Of a DNA stretch of 64,000 nucleotides, positions 9,297-16,978 are shown piece by piece. A program made the position numbers and the translations under genes. The stretch is from NCBI RefSeq assembly GCF_900114325.1, contig NZ_FOSR01000008.1:1-64000 (forward strand), read 5' to 3'. Numbering within the stretch: position 1 is the first letter of the stretch; every line of letters begins with the position of its first letter. The notes beneath the pieces are model-generated. The model was given only the letters and a program-made list of their open reading frames with translations, did no database searches and was not told the origin of the DNA. This DNA is from Rhodanobacter glycinis. GTDB taxonomy: Bacteria > Pseudomonadota > Gammaproteobacteria > Xanthomonadales > Rhodanobacteraceae.

Positions 9297-11174
9297 ATGG
9301 CCAACACCATCGAAATCAAGATTCCGGATATCGGCGGCCACGACAACGTGCCGGTGATCGAAGTGCTGGTGAAGGCCGGCGACACGGTGAGCAAGGACCA
9401 GAGCCTGATCACCCTGGAATCGGACAAGGCGACCATGGAGATTCCCTCCAGCGCCGACGGCGTGATCAAGGAGCTGAAACTCAAGGTCGGCGACGAGGTG
9501 TCCGAAGGCACGGTGATTGCCGTGCTCGAGACCGACGCCAGCGGAGCCGACACAGCCTCTCCTTCTCCCCAGCGGGGAGAGGGCCAGGGTGAGGGGGCGA
9601 GCTCGCCGCAGTCTGGCGACGAAGCGAAAGCGGCTGGCAACTCTGCCGCGAGCACCCGCCCCTCACCTCAATCCCCTTCGACCAGCTCAGGGCAGGGCTC
9701 TCCCCAGCGGGGAGAGGAGGCGAAGGCGCCGCAAGCGGCAGCTTCTACCGGAAAGGCGGCCGACATCGAGTGCAAGCTGGTGGTGCTGGGCTCCGGCCCC
9801 GGCGGCTACTCCGCCGCCTTCCGCGCCGCCGACCTGGGCGTGGATACCGTGCTGGTGGAACGCTACGCCACCATCGGCGGCGTCTGCCTCAACGTGGGCT
9901 GCATCCCGTCCAAGGCGCTGCTGCATGCCGCCGCGGTGATCGACGAGGCCGAGGCCATCGGCGCGCACGGCATCAGCTTCGGCAAGCCGAAGATCGATAT
10001 CGACAAGCTGCGCGAGTTCAAGACCAAGGTGGTGGGCCAGCTCACCGGCGGCCTGGCCGGCATGGCCAAGCAGCGCAAGGTGCGCATCGTGCAGGGCACC
10101 GGCAGCTTCGTCTCGGCGAATGAAATGGAAGTGGAGACGGCCGACGGCAAGAAACTGATCCGCTTCGAGAACGCCATCATCGCCGCCGGTTCGCAGGCGG
10201 TGCGCCTGCCGATGTTCCCGTGGGACGACGAGCGCGTGATGGATTCCACCGGCGCGCTGGAACTGAAGGACGTGCCGAAGAAACTGCTGGTCGTCGGCGG
10301 CGGCATCATCGGGTTGGAAATGGCCACGGTGTACGCCGGCCTGGGCAGCGAAGTGACCGTGGTCGAGTTCATGGACCAGCTCATCCCCGGTGCCGACGCC
10401 GACCTGGTCAAGCCGCTGGCCAAGCGCATCGGCGGCAAGCTCAAGGGCATCCACCTGAAGACCAAGGTGGTCTCGGCCAAGGCCACCAAGAAGGGTATCG
10501 AGGTTGGCTACGAGGGCGACAGCATCCCCGACACCACCGTGTTCGATCGCGTGCTGGTGGCGGTGGGCCGTTCGCCCAATGGCAACAAGATCGGTGCGGA
10601 CAAGGCCGGCGTGGCGGTGACCGAACGCGGTTTCATCAACGTCGATACGCAGCTGCGCACCAACGTGCCGCACATCTTTGCCATCGGCGACATCGTCGGC
10701 CAGCCGATGCTGGCGCACAAGGCTACCCACGAGGCGCATGTGGCGGCCGAAGTGGTGGCTGGCGGCAAGAGCCATTTCGACGCGCGGGTGATTCCGTCCG
10801 TGGCCTACACCAATCCGGAAGTGTCCTGGGTCGGCGTGACCGAGCGCGAGGCGAAGGAAAAGGGCCTCAAGGTCGGCGTGGGCAAGTTCCCGTGGGCGGC
10901 TTCCGGTCGCGCCATCGGCATCGACCGCACCGAAGGCTTCACCAAGCTGATCTTCGATGAGGAAACCCATCGCATCGTGGGCGCCGGCATCGTCGGCGTG
11001 AACGCCGGCGAGCTGATCTCCGAACTGGCGTTGGCGATCGAGATGGGTGCCGAGGCCGCCGACATCGCGTTGACCGTGCACCCGCATCCCACCCTGGGTG
11101 AATCGGTGGGCATGGCCGCCGAAGTCTACGAAGGCACCATCACCGACCTGTACATGCCGAAGAAGAAAAAGTAA
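9297..11174 (+). CDS. lpdA: dihydrolipoyl dehydrogenase (E3) with N-terminal lipoyl domain
   Basis: FAD-dependent E3 that reoxidises dihydrolipoamide of the E2 subunit with NAD+. Residues 1-80 form a lipoyl domain (Lys44) nearly the same as that of the upstream AceF. Residues about 87-145 are a linker built from low-complexity repeat DNA. The flavoprotein begins near 160: FAD loop GSGPGGYSAAF, redox disulfide Cys197/Cys202 in GGVCLNVGCIPSK, NAD fold GGGIIGLEMATVY, and the C-terminal His-Glu in HPHPTLGES. At 625 residues it is longer than ordinary E3 (about 475) because of the extra domain, an arrangement known in Neisseria and xanthomonads. A strong terminator follows. Confidence 0.93.
   Translation: MANTIEIKIPDIGGHDNVPVIEVLVKAGDTVSKDQSLITLESDKATMEIPSSADGVIKELKLKVGDEVSEGTVIAVLETDASGADTASPSPQRGEGQGEGASSPQSGDEAKAAGNSAASTRPSPQSPSTSSGQGSPQRGEEAKAPQAAASTGKAADIECKLVVLGSGPGGYSAAFRAADLGVDTVLVERYATIGGVCLNVGCIPSKALLHAAAVIDEAEAIGAHGISFGKPKIDIDKLREFKTKVVGQLTGGLAGMAKQRKVRIVQGTGSFVSANEMEVETADGKKLIRFENAIIAAGSQAVRLPMFPWDDERVMDSTGALELKDVPKKLLVVGGGIIGLEMATVYAGLGSEVTVVEFMDQLIPGADADLVKPLAKRIGGKLKGIHLKTKVVSAKATKKGIEVGYEGDSIPDTTVFDRVLVAVGRSPNGNKIGADKAGVAVTERGFINVDTQLRTNVPHIFAIGDIVGQPMLAHKATHEAHVAAEVVAGGKSHFDARVIPSVAYTNPEVSWVGVTEREAKEKGLKVGVGKFPWAASGRAIGIDRTEGFTKLIFDEETHRIVGAGIVGVNAGELISELALAIEMGAEAADIALTVHPHPTLGESVGMAAEVYEGTITDLYMPKKKK
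9557..9597. repeat. intragenic palindromic repeat in lpdA linker (copy 1)
   Basis: It contains TCTCCCC-agc-GGGGAGA (9564-9580) followed by a G-rich tail. It is read in frame as SPSPQRGEGQGEG inside the lpdA linker. Confidence 0.75.
9660..9720. repeat. intragenic palindromic repeat in lpdA linker (copy 2)
   Basis: It contains CTCTCCCC-agc-GGGGAGAG (9698-9716), sharing the core of copy 1, preceded by a TTCGACCAGCTCAGGGCAG segment typical of dispersed bacterial repeats. It is read as PQSPSTSSGQGSPQRGEE. Confidence 0.75.
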
Positions 11175-11197
11175 GGCGGCACTGCATTGGAATACGA

Positions 11198-11223
11198 AGC
11201 CCGGGTTCGCCCGGGCTTTTTTT
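11198..11223 (+). terminator. Rho-independent terminator of aceF-mscS-lpdA
   Basis: A 7-bp perfect stem GCCCGGG/CCCGGGC with a TTCG tetraloop is followed by seven T residues, 24 bp after the lpdA stop. Confidence 0.92.
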
Positions 11224-11251
11224 GTGCCTGTGCTTTCGCACCAGAAAGGAC

Positions 11252-11340
11252 GCCCCCTGCGTGCACGGGAGGAGGCGAGCGGGCGGGGATTGCGGCGGCT
11301 TGCTACCGCCGAAGGCCGCGGCCATTTGCACGCAGGGGGC
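11252..11340. repeat. long inverted repeat, possible mobile or structural element
   Basis: Perfect 14-bp arms (GCCCCCTGCGTGCA at 11252-11265 and its complement at 11327-11340) flank 61 bp that contain an inner CGGCGG/CCGCCG hairpin. It lies in the roughly 300-bp gap between lpdA and the anti-sigma gene. No gene is seen in 11224-11476. Confidence 0.7.
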
Positions 11341-11476
11341 TTGGGTTATGACGTTTGTGCCGTCGCTTTTTGAAAGATCGCCGCCAAGTGCGCTTGCAGG
11401 CGGCTGTGCCCGTGGCCTGTATGGATGGCGACGTCATGGTTGCTCGCGGTTTGCCGGCTCGTCCGATCCGAGTGAA

Positions 11477-11950
11477 TCAGGCCAGCGGGTGCGCTTGCCC
11501 GCGCGGCTTCAGTTTTCCCAGCAGCCAGGAAAGCCCCAGACAGCCGGCGAAGGCCAGTGGCCAGCGGATGGCCTGTGGATCCAGCGCCGGCAGCGCGATG
11601 CGCAGGGTGGCCAGCCAGTCCAGGTGGTAAAGGACGGTGGTCGCGGCACCGGCGATGACGAAGATGCCGATCACGCAGGTGAACAAGGTGGCTTCAAGAC
11701 GGCGCTCGCGGGGCGTTTCCGCGGAGACGGCATGGGGCGCCACCTGCGCGGCCATCTGTTGCGCAAAGTCGGCGGGCAACGCCTCGGCTGGTGGCTGGCG
11801 CAGGGCGCGGGTGATCAGGCGGTAGCGCTGCACGCGGGCGTCGTCGCGGTTCGCATCGAGGCCGAGCCGTTCGGCCCGCATCGCGCGTTCCTGTGCCTGC
11901 CACTCGCGTTCGCTGGCGTGGTCGTCGAAGGGAGGGGTGTCGTGGTTCAT
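11477..11950 (-). CDS. predicted membrane anti-sigma factor
   Basis: A 157-residue protein with a polar, charged N-terminal half (about 85 residues, rich in Arg, Glu and Gln) and two hydrophobic segments (ATLFTCVIGIFVIAGAATTV and WPLAFAGCLGLSWLL). Its ATG overlaps the stop of the upstream ECF sigma gene by 4 bp (ATGA), so the two are translationally coupled. That context and the cytoplasmic-domain-plus-helices layout suggest it holds the sigma factor at the membrane. No ZAS zinc motif (HxxxCxxC) is present, so it would be an atypical anti-sigma. The assignment is contextual. Confidence 0.6.
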   Translation of the reverse strand: MNHDTPPFDDHASEREWQAQERAMRAERLGLDANRDDARVQRYRLITRALRQPPAEALPADFAQQMAAQVAPHAVSAETPRERRLEATLFTCVIGIFVIAGAATTVLYHLDWLATLRIALPALDPQAIRWPLAFAGCLGLSWLLGKLKPRGQAHPLA

Positions 11951-12522
11951 GCTGCAACTCCTGTGCGGGTTTCGAGTGCGTCGCGCAGGCGCAGTCGAGA
12001 CCGGAACAAGTGGCTCTTGATGGTGCCACTGGCCAGGCCAGTGATGTCGACGATGTCCGGAATCGTCATTTCCTCAAGGTAATACAGCGTCAGCACGGTG
12101 CGTTGCAAACGCGGCAGCGCCTCGATCGCTTCATGCAGGTGCCGCGATGTTTCCGCGTTCGCGCAGGCGGCTTCCAGGTCGAAGCCGTCGCTGACGTTTT
12201 CCACCAGCGGGGTGCCTTCGTCATCGGCATTTTCCACCAGCGGGATGCGTTTGCGCTGCAGGTGACGCAGCGCGATGGAATAGGCCACGCGGCCGATCCA
12301 GGATTTCAGCGCGCATTCGCCCCGATACTGGTGCAGGCATTGGTGCACGCGCAGGAAGGTGTCCTGGCACAGCTCGCGGGCATCTTCGGGATTGCGAACC
12401 ATGCGCAGGATCAGGTGCCAGCACAGCCGCTGATGCTCGTGCACAAGGCGCTCGAACGCGCCCGGCCGGTTGGCCAGCACGGCATCGACCAGTTCGCGGT
12501 CTGGGTGGCGAATGTCATCCAT
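11947..12522 (-). CDS. ECF-type RNA polymerase sigma factor
   Basis: About 191 residues. Sigma region 2 covers AFERLVHEHQRLCWHLILRMVRNPEDARELCQDTFLRVHQ and LKSWIGRVAYSIALRHLQR; region 4 covers IEALPRLQRTVLTLYYLEEMTIPDIVDITGLASGTIKSHLFRSRLRLRDAL with a clear helix-turn-helix. The two are joined by an acidic linker of about 40 residues. The ATG at 12522 (MDDIRHPDREL) is preferred because sequence upstream of it in frame is Cys/Arg-rich and reads across a palindrome. It is coupled by a 4-bp overlap to the membrane protein downstream and divergent from the small membrane protein at 12644. Confidence 0.85.
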   Translation of the reverse strand: MDDIRHPDRELVDAVLANRPGAFERLVHEHQRLCWHLILRMVRNPEDARELCQDTFLRVHQCLHQYRGECALKSWIGRVAYSIALRHLQRKRIPLVENADDEGTPLVENVSDGFDLEAACANAETSRHLHEAIEALPRLQRTVLTLYYLEEMTIPDIVDITGLASGTIKSHLFRSRLRLRDALETRTGVAA

Positions 12523-12547
12523 GACCGGATGGATACGTGCGCGCGCA

Positions 12548-12579
12548 CAACGGTTGCACGCACGCAACTGCAACCGTTG
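12548..12579. promoter_or_regulatory. inverted repeat, candidate operator between divergent genes
   Basis: Perfect 11-bp arms CAACGGTTGCA (12548-12558) and TGCAACCGTTG (12569-12579) are separated by 10 bp, midway between the sigma gene start and the divergent gene at 12644. Its position fits an operator for either promoter; a hairpin in a leader RNA is the alternative. Confidence 0.55.
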
Positions 12580-12643
12580 CGCGCCGACTGGTATCCATGT
12601 TCCCGAAGCTCGCCATTTCCATCCTTACCGCCAGGAGCAACCC

Positions 12644-12970
12644 ATGAACATGGCCATACTGATTCCGATGGTGCTGTTTGTCTGCATCGCTTATTCCATC
12701 AAGGTCTGCATTGACGCGATGGTGCGCAAGCGCATGGTCAGCGCGGGCGGCTCGCCCGAGCTGATCGACGCGATGCTGCGCGACGAGGAGCAGCGCCGGC
12801 GCCATTCCTCGTTGCGCTGGGGCATCGTGCTGCTGTCGCTGGCCCTGGGTTTTGGCCTGATCCAGTGGTTCGGCTGGACCGAGGTCACGCCGGGCCTGAT
12901 CGCGGTGCTGGCTGGCGCCACTGGCCTGGGCAACCTGGTGTTTTTCGCGATCTCGCGTCGCCTGGGTTGA
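12644..12970 (+). CDS. small membrane protein of unknown function
   Basis: A 108-residue protein with an N-terminal transmembrane helix (AILIPMVLFVCIAYSIKVCI), a charged loop (MVRKRMVSAGGSPELIDAMLRDEEQRRRHSS) and two more helices. The layout recalls DUF6249-type proteins often found beside ECF sigma genes, but I cannot confirm that family. The ATG at 12644 follows a good CAGGAG ribosome site. It is transcribed divergently from the ECF sigma/anti-sigma pair, so it may be a target or partner of that regulator. Confidence 0.65.
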   Translation: MNMAILIPMVLFVCIAYSIKVCIDAMVRKRMVSAGGSPELIDAMLRDEEQRRRHSSLRWGIVLLSLALGFGLIQWFGWTEVTPGLIAVLAGATGLGNLVFFAISRRLG

Positions 12971-12984
12971 GCTGTTCTCGCTAT

Positions 12985-13016
12985 AAAAAGGCCCGGGGTC
13001 GAACCCGGGCCTTTTT
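12985..13016. terminator. bidirectional terminator
   Basis: AAAAAGGCCCGGG is paired with CCCGGGCCTTTTT around a short TCGAA-type loop. It has T-tracts on both strands and serves the convergent genes ending at 12970 and 13041. Confidence 0.9.
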
Positions 13017-13040
13017 GTCGTGCGGATGTCCGTGGCGGGT

Positions 13041-13466
13041 TCAAACCACGGTGAGCGTCACGTCGATGTTGCCGCGGGTGGCGTTGGAGTAGGGGCACAC
13101 GATGTGTGCCTTCTGCACCAGCGCCTCGGCTTCGGCGCGGTCCAGGCCGGGCAGGTGGATCTTCAGTTCGACCTCGATGCCGAAGCCGGTGGGGATCGGG
13201 CCGATGCCCACGTTGCCTTCGATGCTGGTATCGGCCGGCAGGCTGCGCTTCTGCTGGCCGGCGACATACTTGAGTGCGCCGAGGAAGCAGGCCGAGTAGC
13301 CGGCGGCAAACAGCTGCTCCGGATTGGTGCCGGTGTCGCCGGCGCCGCCGAGTTCCTTCGGGGTGGTCAGCTTGACGTCGAGTACGCCATCCGAAGAGGT
13401 GGCGTGGCCGTCACGGCCGCCGGTGGCCTTGGCATGGGCGCGGTAGAGAACGTTTTCGATGGACAT
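13041..13466 (-). CDS. ohr: organic hydroperoxide resistance peroxidase
   Basis: Thiol peroxidase of the OsmC/Ohr superfamily that reduces fatty-acid and other organic hydroperoxides, recycled by lipoylated proteins. At 141 residues it has the typical length. The two redox cysteines are Cys60 ([11 protein letters not shown]) and Cys124 ([13 protein letters not shown]), with the conserved Arg in the last motif region. The ohrR repressor gene lies upstream on the same strand with a 140-bp AT-rich gap that should hold a separate promoter and operator. Ohr uses dihydrolipoamide, and lpdA and aceF lie 2 kb away. Confidence 0.95.
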   Translation of the reverse strand: MSIENVLYRAHAKATGGRDGHATSSDGVLDVKLTTPKELGGAGDTGTNPEQLFAAGYSACFLGALKYVAGQQKRSLPADTSIEGNVGIGPIPTGFGIEVELKIHLPGLDRAEAEALVQKAHIVCPYSNATRGNIDVTLTVV

Positions 13467-13556
13467 GGGTGTGACCTCATGGGGTGGGTGACCGGGCGGG
13501 TGGTCGCGAATTCGGGAGTGCCCGGCGTGGCTCCGTCAGTTAAGTTGTTCAGTATT

Positions 13557-13571
13557 AAATAGTGCGATAAG
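13557..13571. promoter_or_regulatory. possible OhrR half-site upstream of ohr
   Basis: AAATAGTGCGATAAG shares the ATAGTGC half of the perfect palindrome found before ohrR, lying in the AT-rich stretch about 90 bp upstream of the ohr start. The second half is degenerate. Confidence 0.35.
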
Positions 13572-13606
13572 TAAAAGTGAAAAGCGGTTGCGCGTGATGG
13601 CCATGA

Positions 13607-14068
13607 TCAGAGGGCATTGGCCAGCCGGGTGCGCAGCTGGTCCAGGTCCTGCTTGAGGGTTTGCAGCTCGTCCGGCGCGCAGCCAACGGCGCAAAGGACA
13701 CCCTCCGGCACGGCGGCGGCCCGCTTTTTCAGCGCGCGGCCTTCGGCGGTCAGGCTGATCACCACCTGGCGTTCGTCGGCGGTCGAGCGCACGCGATCGA
13801 GCAGGCCATTGGCCTGCAGGCGCTTGAGCAATGGCGTGAGCGTGGCGGAGTCCAGGTGCAGGCGCTCGCCGATGTCGGAGACGGTGAGCTCGTCGCGCTC
13901 CCACAGCACCAGCATCACCAGGTACTGCGGATAGGTGAGTTCCAGCGTGGCGAGCAGCTTGCGATAGACCTTGCCCATCGCCAGGTTCGCCGCATACAGC
14001 GCGAAGCACAGTTGCTGGTCGAGCAGCAGGTGCGAGGTACCGGTAGTGGAGGCGTGCCGAGCGTTCAT
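13607..14068 (-). CDS. ohrR: MarR-family peroxide-sensing repressor
   Basis: A 153-residue winged-helix repressor of ohr. It has the sensing cysteine Cys21 ([13 protein letters not shown]) and the C-terminal pair Cys126/Cys130 (EGVLCAVGC), the layout of 2-Cys OhrR as in Xanthomonas, where hydroperoxide makes an intersubunit disulfide and releases DNA. The DNA-binding helix is [20 protein letters not shown] and the wing [14 protein letters not shown] perfect 12-bp palindrome lies 14 bp upstream of the start, consistent with autoregulation. Confidence 0.92.
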   Translation of the reverse strand: MNARHASTTGTSHLLLDQQLCFALYAANLAMGKVYRKLLATLELTYPQYLVMLVLWERDELTVSDIGERLHLDSATLTPLLKRLQANGLLDRVRSTADERQVVISLTAEGRALKKRAAAVPEGVLCAVGCAPDELQTLKQDLDQLRTRLANAL

Positions 14069-14081
14069 GTGGCGAATATAT

Positions 14082-14093
14082 ATAGTGCACTAT
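14082..14093. promoter_or_regulatory. palindromic candidate OhrR operator
   Basis: ATAGTGCACTAT is a perfect dyad inside an AT-rich stretch (TATATATAG before it), 14 bp upstream of the ohrR ATG. Confidence 0.55.
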
Positions 14094-14218
14094 TTGATTG
14101 CAAGCAAATTATGCGTGTCGACGGCAACACATTCGGCAAGCCGTGAGCGCGCGAGCAAAAACTGGTTCAATGGCAGCCTTCGCCGCGCCGTCGGCATGTC
14201 CGCGAGCGATCTGGTTGC

Positions 14219-14848
14219 ATGAATGAGCACCTGCTGTTCAACCTGGTCGACCTGGCCGGTACGTTTGCCTTCGCCATCAGCGGTGCCACTGCCGCGCGAC
14301 GGGAAGGGCTGGATCTCTTCGGCATCCTTGTCATTGCCTACGTCACGGCGTGTGGCGGCGGCATTGCGCGCGACCTGTACATCGGGGCGGTGCCGCCGGC
14401 CGGTCTGTCCGAGTGGCGCTACCTGCTGACCGCGGTGGTCGCTGCGCTGGCCACTATCGTGGCCTACCGTCAGGTGGAGCGACTGGACCATCCGGTGCGC
14501 CTGTTCGACGCGATGGGACTGGGCCTGTTCGCGGTGTACGGTGCGCATAAGGCGCTGTTGGCCACCGGCAACATTGAGGTGGCGATCATCCTGGGCATGG
14601 TGACCGCGATTGGCGGCGGCCTGGCGCGCGACATGCTGCTGGCCCGTGTGCCGGTGGTGCTGCAGCGGGAGATCTATGCGTCGGCCGCCTTCGCTGGCGC
14701 GGCCTTGGCCGTACTCGGCGAGCGTGTCGGGTGGCCCGTCCTGTGGGCGACCTGGCTGCCGATCCTGCTGTGTTTCACGTTGCGCTTCGTGTCCTTGCGC
14801 TTTGGCTGGAATCTTCCCCGTTTCGGCGGATCGTCCAGCGAGAGCTGA
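14219..14848 (+). CDS. trimeric intracellular cation channel (TRIC) family protein
   Basis: A 209-residue membrane protein with about seven helices arranged as two repeats, each with a glycine-rich kinked motif: ACGGGIARDLYIG and AIGGGLARDMLL. These are the hallmark of the TRIC/UPF0126 (YadS-like) family of potassium-permeable channels. The ATG at 14219 starts the family-typical LFNLVDLAGTFAFAISGA segment. The physiological role in bacteria is not settled. It is convergent with the cold-shock gene, with a hairpin between them. Confidence 0.85.
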   Translation: MNEHLLFNLVDLAGTFAFAISGATAARREGLDLFGILVIAYVTACGGGIARDLYIGAVPPAGLSEWRYLLTAVVAALATIVAYRQVERLDHPVRLFDAMGLGLFAVYGAHKALLATGNIEVAIILGMVTAIGGGLARDMLLARVPVVLQREIYASAAFAGAALAVLGERVGWPVLWATWLPILLCFTLRFVSLRFGWNLPRFGGSSSES

Positions 14849-14924
14849 GCGCGGGTGCCCGGCGTCTTGGCACGATGTAGCGGGGAAGGCGTGGCGTGAG
14901 CCGCCAGGCTTGAACGCCAGGCAT

Positions 14925-14950
14925 GAAAAAGCCCGCCGAAGCGGGCTTCT
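14925..14950 (-). terminator. terminator of the cold-shock gene
   Basis: The GAAGCCCGC/GCGGGCTT stem with a TTCG-type loop ends, read on the minus strand, in a run of T. It lies 23 bp beyond the cspA stop and may also slow the convergent gene. Confidence 0.85.
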
Positions 14951-14972
14951 CCAAAACACCTTGGAAGGAGGC

Positions 14973-15182
14973 TTACGCCACCTGCACCTGGTCGGCCTGC
15001 AGGCCCTTCGGGCCCTTGACGACGACGAAGGTGACCTTCTGGCCTTCCTGCAGCGACTTGAAGCCGTTGCCCTGGATGGCACGGAAGTGGACGAACAAGT
15101 CGTCACCACTTTCCGGGCTGATGAAGCCGAAGCCCTTGGCATCGTTGAACCACTTGACTGTACCGCTCTGACGATCCGACAT
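14973..15182 (-). CDS. cold-shock protein, CspA family
   Basis: A 69-residue single cold-shock domain, an RNA chaperone that melts secondary structure. RNA-binding motifs are [12 protein letters not shown] (RNP1) and DLFVHFRAI (RNP2). The length matches CspA proteins exactly, and the ATG at 15182 gives the usual [12 protein letters not shown] start. The leader of more than 100 nt carries a stem-loop, as is common in this family. I cannot say which csp paralogue it is or whether it is cold-induced. Confidence 0.93.
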   Translation of the reverse strand: MSDRQSGTVKWFNDAKGFGFISPESGDDLFVHFRAIQGNGFKSLQEGQKVTFVVVKGPKGLQADQVQVA

Positions 15183-15611
15183 AACACGTAACCTTTGAAA
15201 CATGGATGATTTACGGCTTGGAGTGAGGCGAACTCGCCGTAAGGGTGCGCAGTGCATCCGGAGTTGCCTCAAGCGCTGCCTCGCCAGCATAACCCACAAT
15301 TCACGTGCGTGCGCGTGCTGGAGATAACCGGCTTGTCGGGGCGGCCCCGAATGAGGGATGACGGGGGTGGCCGGGGCGGGCTCGGCCGGGGGCCACGCAG
15401 TGCGAATCCGGTCGATGAAAACGGCCTGGAATGAGTCGTGGCAACGGTTTCCAGCCGATGTGGAGGCGTGGGCGCGCGCGGCCGGATGTGCCATGGCAAG
15501 GTGCCTGGCGGCGGGTGATCGGTGCCTTCCCGGCGTCCCTCGCCGGGCGAAATCCATGCGCCGCCCCGGCTTTTGGGTCGAAAAAGTGGCCGGCGGCGTG
15601 GTCGCGGACGC
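15183..15611 (-). promoter_or_regulatory. gene-free stretch with cold-shock leader and promoter region
   Basis: No gene is seen between the dinB stop and cspA. A stem-loop in the cspA leader pairs TTACGGC (15211-15217) with GCCGTAA (15236-15242), with an inner GGCGA/TCGCC stem. An A/T-rich segment with TTATGCT on the minus strand near 15290 is a weak candidate minus-10 box. The remainder (15310-15611) is GC-rich and featureless to me. Confidence 0.45.
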
Positions 15612-16790
15612 TCAGCGGGGGTCGAACAGGTCGCGCTGGGCGGCATAGCTGTCGGCCTCGACAAAGCCGGACACCCCCACGCCGACCAGCCGATAACGGG
15701 TATTCGCCGGACGTTCCACGCGGTCGCGCAGGGCGCAGGCGATGTCGGCCAGCTCGCGCGCGGAAGCGGGCCGCAGCGTCGGCGTGAGGCTGCGGGTCAG
15801 GGTATGGAAGTCCGAGGTCTTCAGCTTCAGCACCACCGTGCGCGCCACCCGGCCGCCTTCCACCTCGCGCTGGTGGCCGGCCCAGGCTTTTTCGGCGAGG
15901 CGGCGGATGTGCGGTTCGAGTTCGTCCAACGGCAGGTCGTTCTCGAACGTATCCTCGGCGGAGACTTGCAGGGTGGGGCGATCCGGCTGCACCGGGTGTT
16001 CGTCGATGCCCAGCGACAACTCGTGCAGGCGCCGGCCCCAGCGGCCGAAGCGTTGTTCCATTTCTTCCGCCGGCACCGTGCGCAGCTCGCCCACGGTGGT
16101 AACGCCCAGCGCAGCCAGCCGCCCTTCCATCACCTTGCCCACGCCCGGCAGGCGCGCGACGGAGAGCGGGGTGAGGAAATCCATCACCTCGCGCGGGCGC
16201 ACCACGAACAGGCCGTCCGGCTTGCGGAAATCCGAGGCGATCTTGGCCAGGAACTTGTTCGGCGCCACCCCGGCCGAGGCGGTAAGCCGGGTTTCCGCGC
16301 GAATCGCGGCGCGGATCGCCTCGGCCGTGGCGGTGGCCGAGGGCAGGCCGGTCTTGGCGGCGGTGACGTCGAGATAGGCCTCGTCCAGCGACAGCGGCTC
16401 GACCAGGTCGGTGTGCTCGGCAAAGATCGCGCGGATCTGCCGCGACACCGCCTTGTAACGTCCGAAATCCGGCGGCACGAAGATCGCCTGCGGGCATAGC
16501 CGCTCGGCCCGCACCGCTGGCATCGCCGAGCGCACCCCGAACGTGCGCGCCTCGTAACTGGCCGCACAGACCACCGAACGCGCGCCACGCCACGCCACCA
16601 CCACCGGCTTGCCGCGCAGCGAAGGATCGTCGCGCTGCTCCACCGACGCGTAGAACGCGTCCATGTCGACATGCAGAATCTTGCGGGGTGGGGCGGTCAC
16701 GCTTCGCCGGGAGATCGGTGGGATGTCGTCGATTCTAGGAGCGTGGGCGACAGAAATCTTCCGGGCTGCAAAAGTGTCTGCGTGGTCCAT
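15612..16790 (-). CDS. dinB: DNA polymerase IV, Y-family translesion polymerase
   Basis: Error-prone polymerase that bypasses lesions such as N2-guanine adducts. Catalytic residues are visible in HVDMDAFYASVEQ and PLSLDEAYLDVT; thumb and little-finger regions follow (LPGVGKVMEGRLAALGV, then VVLKLKTSDFHTLTRS). It is 392 residues from the ATG at 16790; a GTG at 16700 (VTAPPRKILHVDMD) gives the more usual short N terminus and is a serious alternative. No beta-clamp motif was confirmed. A second, divergent Y-family polymerase lies at 27292-28641. Confidence 0.9.
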   Translation of the reverse strand: MDHADTFAARKISVAHAPRIDDIPPISRRSVTAPPRKILHVDMDAFYASVEQRDDPSLRGKPVVVAWRGARSVVCAASYEARTFGVRSAMPAVRAERLCPQAIFVPPDFGRYKAVSRQIRAIFAEHTDLVEPLSLDEAYLDVTAAKTGLPSATATAEAIRAAIRAETRLTASAGVAPNKFLAKIASDFRKPDGLFVVRPREVMDFLTPLSVARLPGVGKVMEGRLAALGVTTVGELRTVPAEEMEQRFGRWGRRLHELSLGIDEHPVQPDRPTLQVSAEDTFENDLPLDELEPHIRRLAEKAWAGHQREVEGGRVARTVVLKLKTSDFHTLTRSLTPTLRPASARELADIACALRDRVERPANTRYRLVGVGVSGFVEADSYAAQRDLFDPR

Positions 16791-16978
16791 ATGTCCGTCG
16801 CCTCTTGGCCTATAGAACCACTATGGGCCGGCGAATCGTCGAAAATCTGTCCTCACGCAGCCACTTTTTCGCCTCGAAAGTTTCTACCGCCCACGCTCCT
16901 AGACGGTTCGCTGCCACGCCGTTCGCCAGCGCGTATGCTCGGAACCTGTCGCCTGCTTGCCTGCCGAGGTTTCCATCC

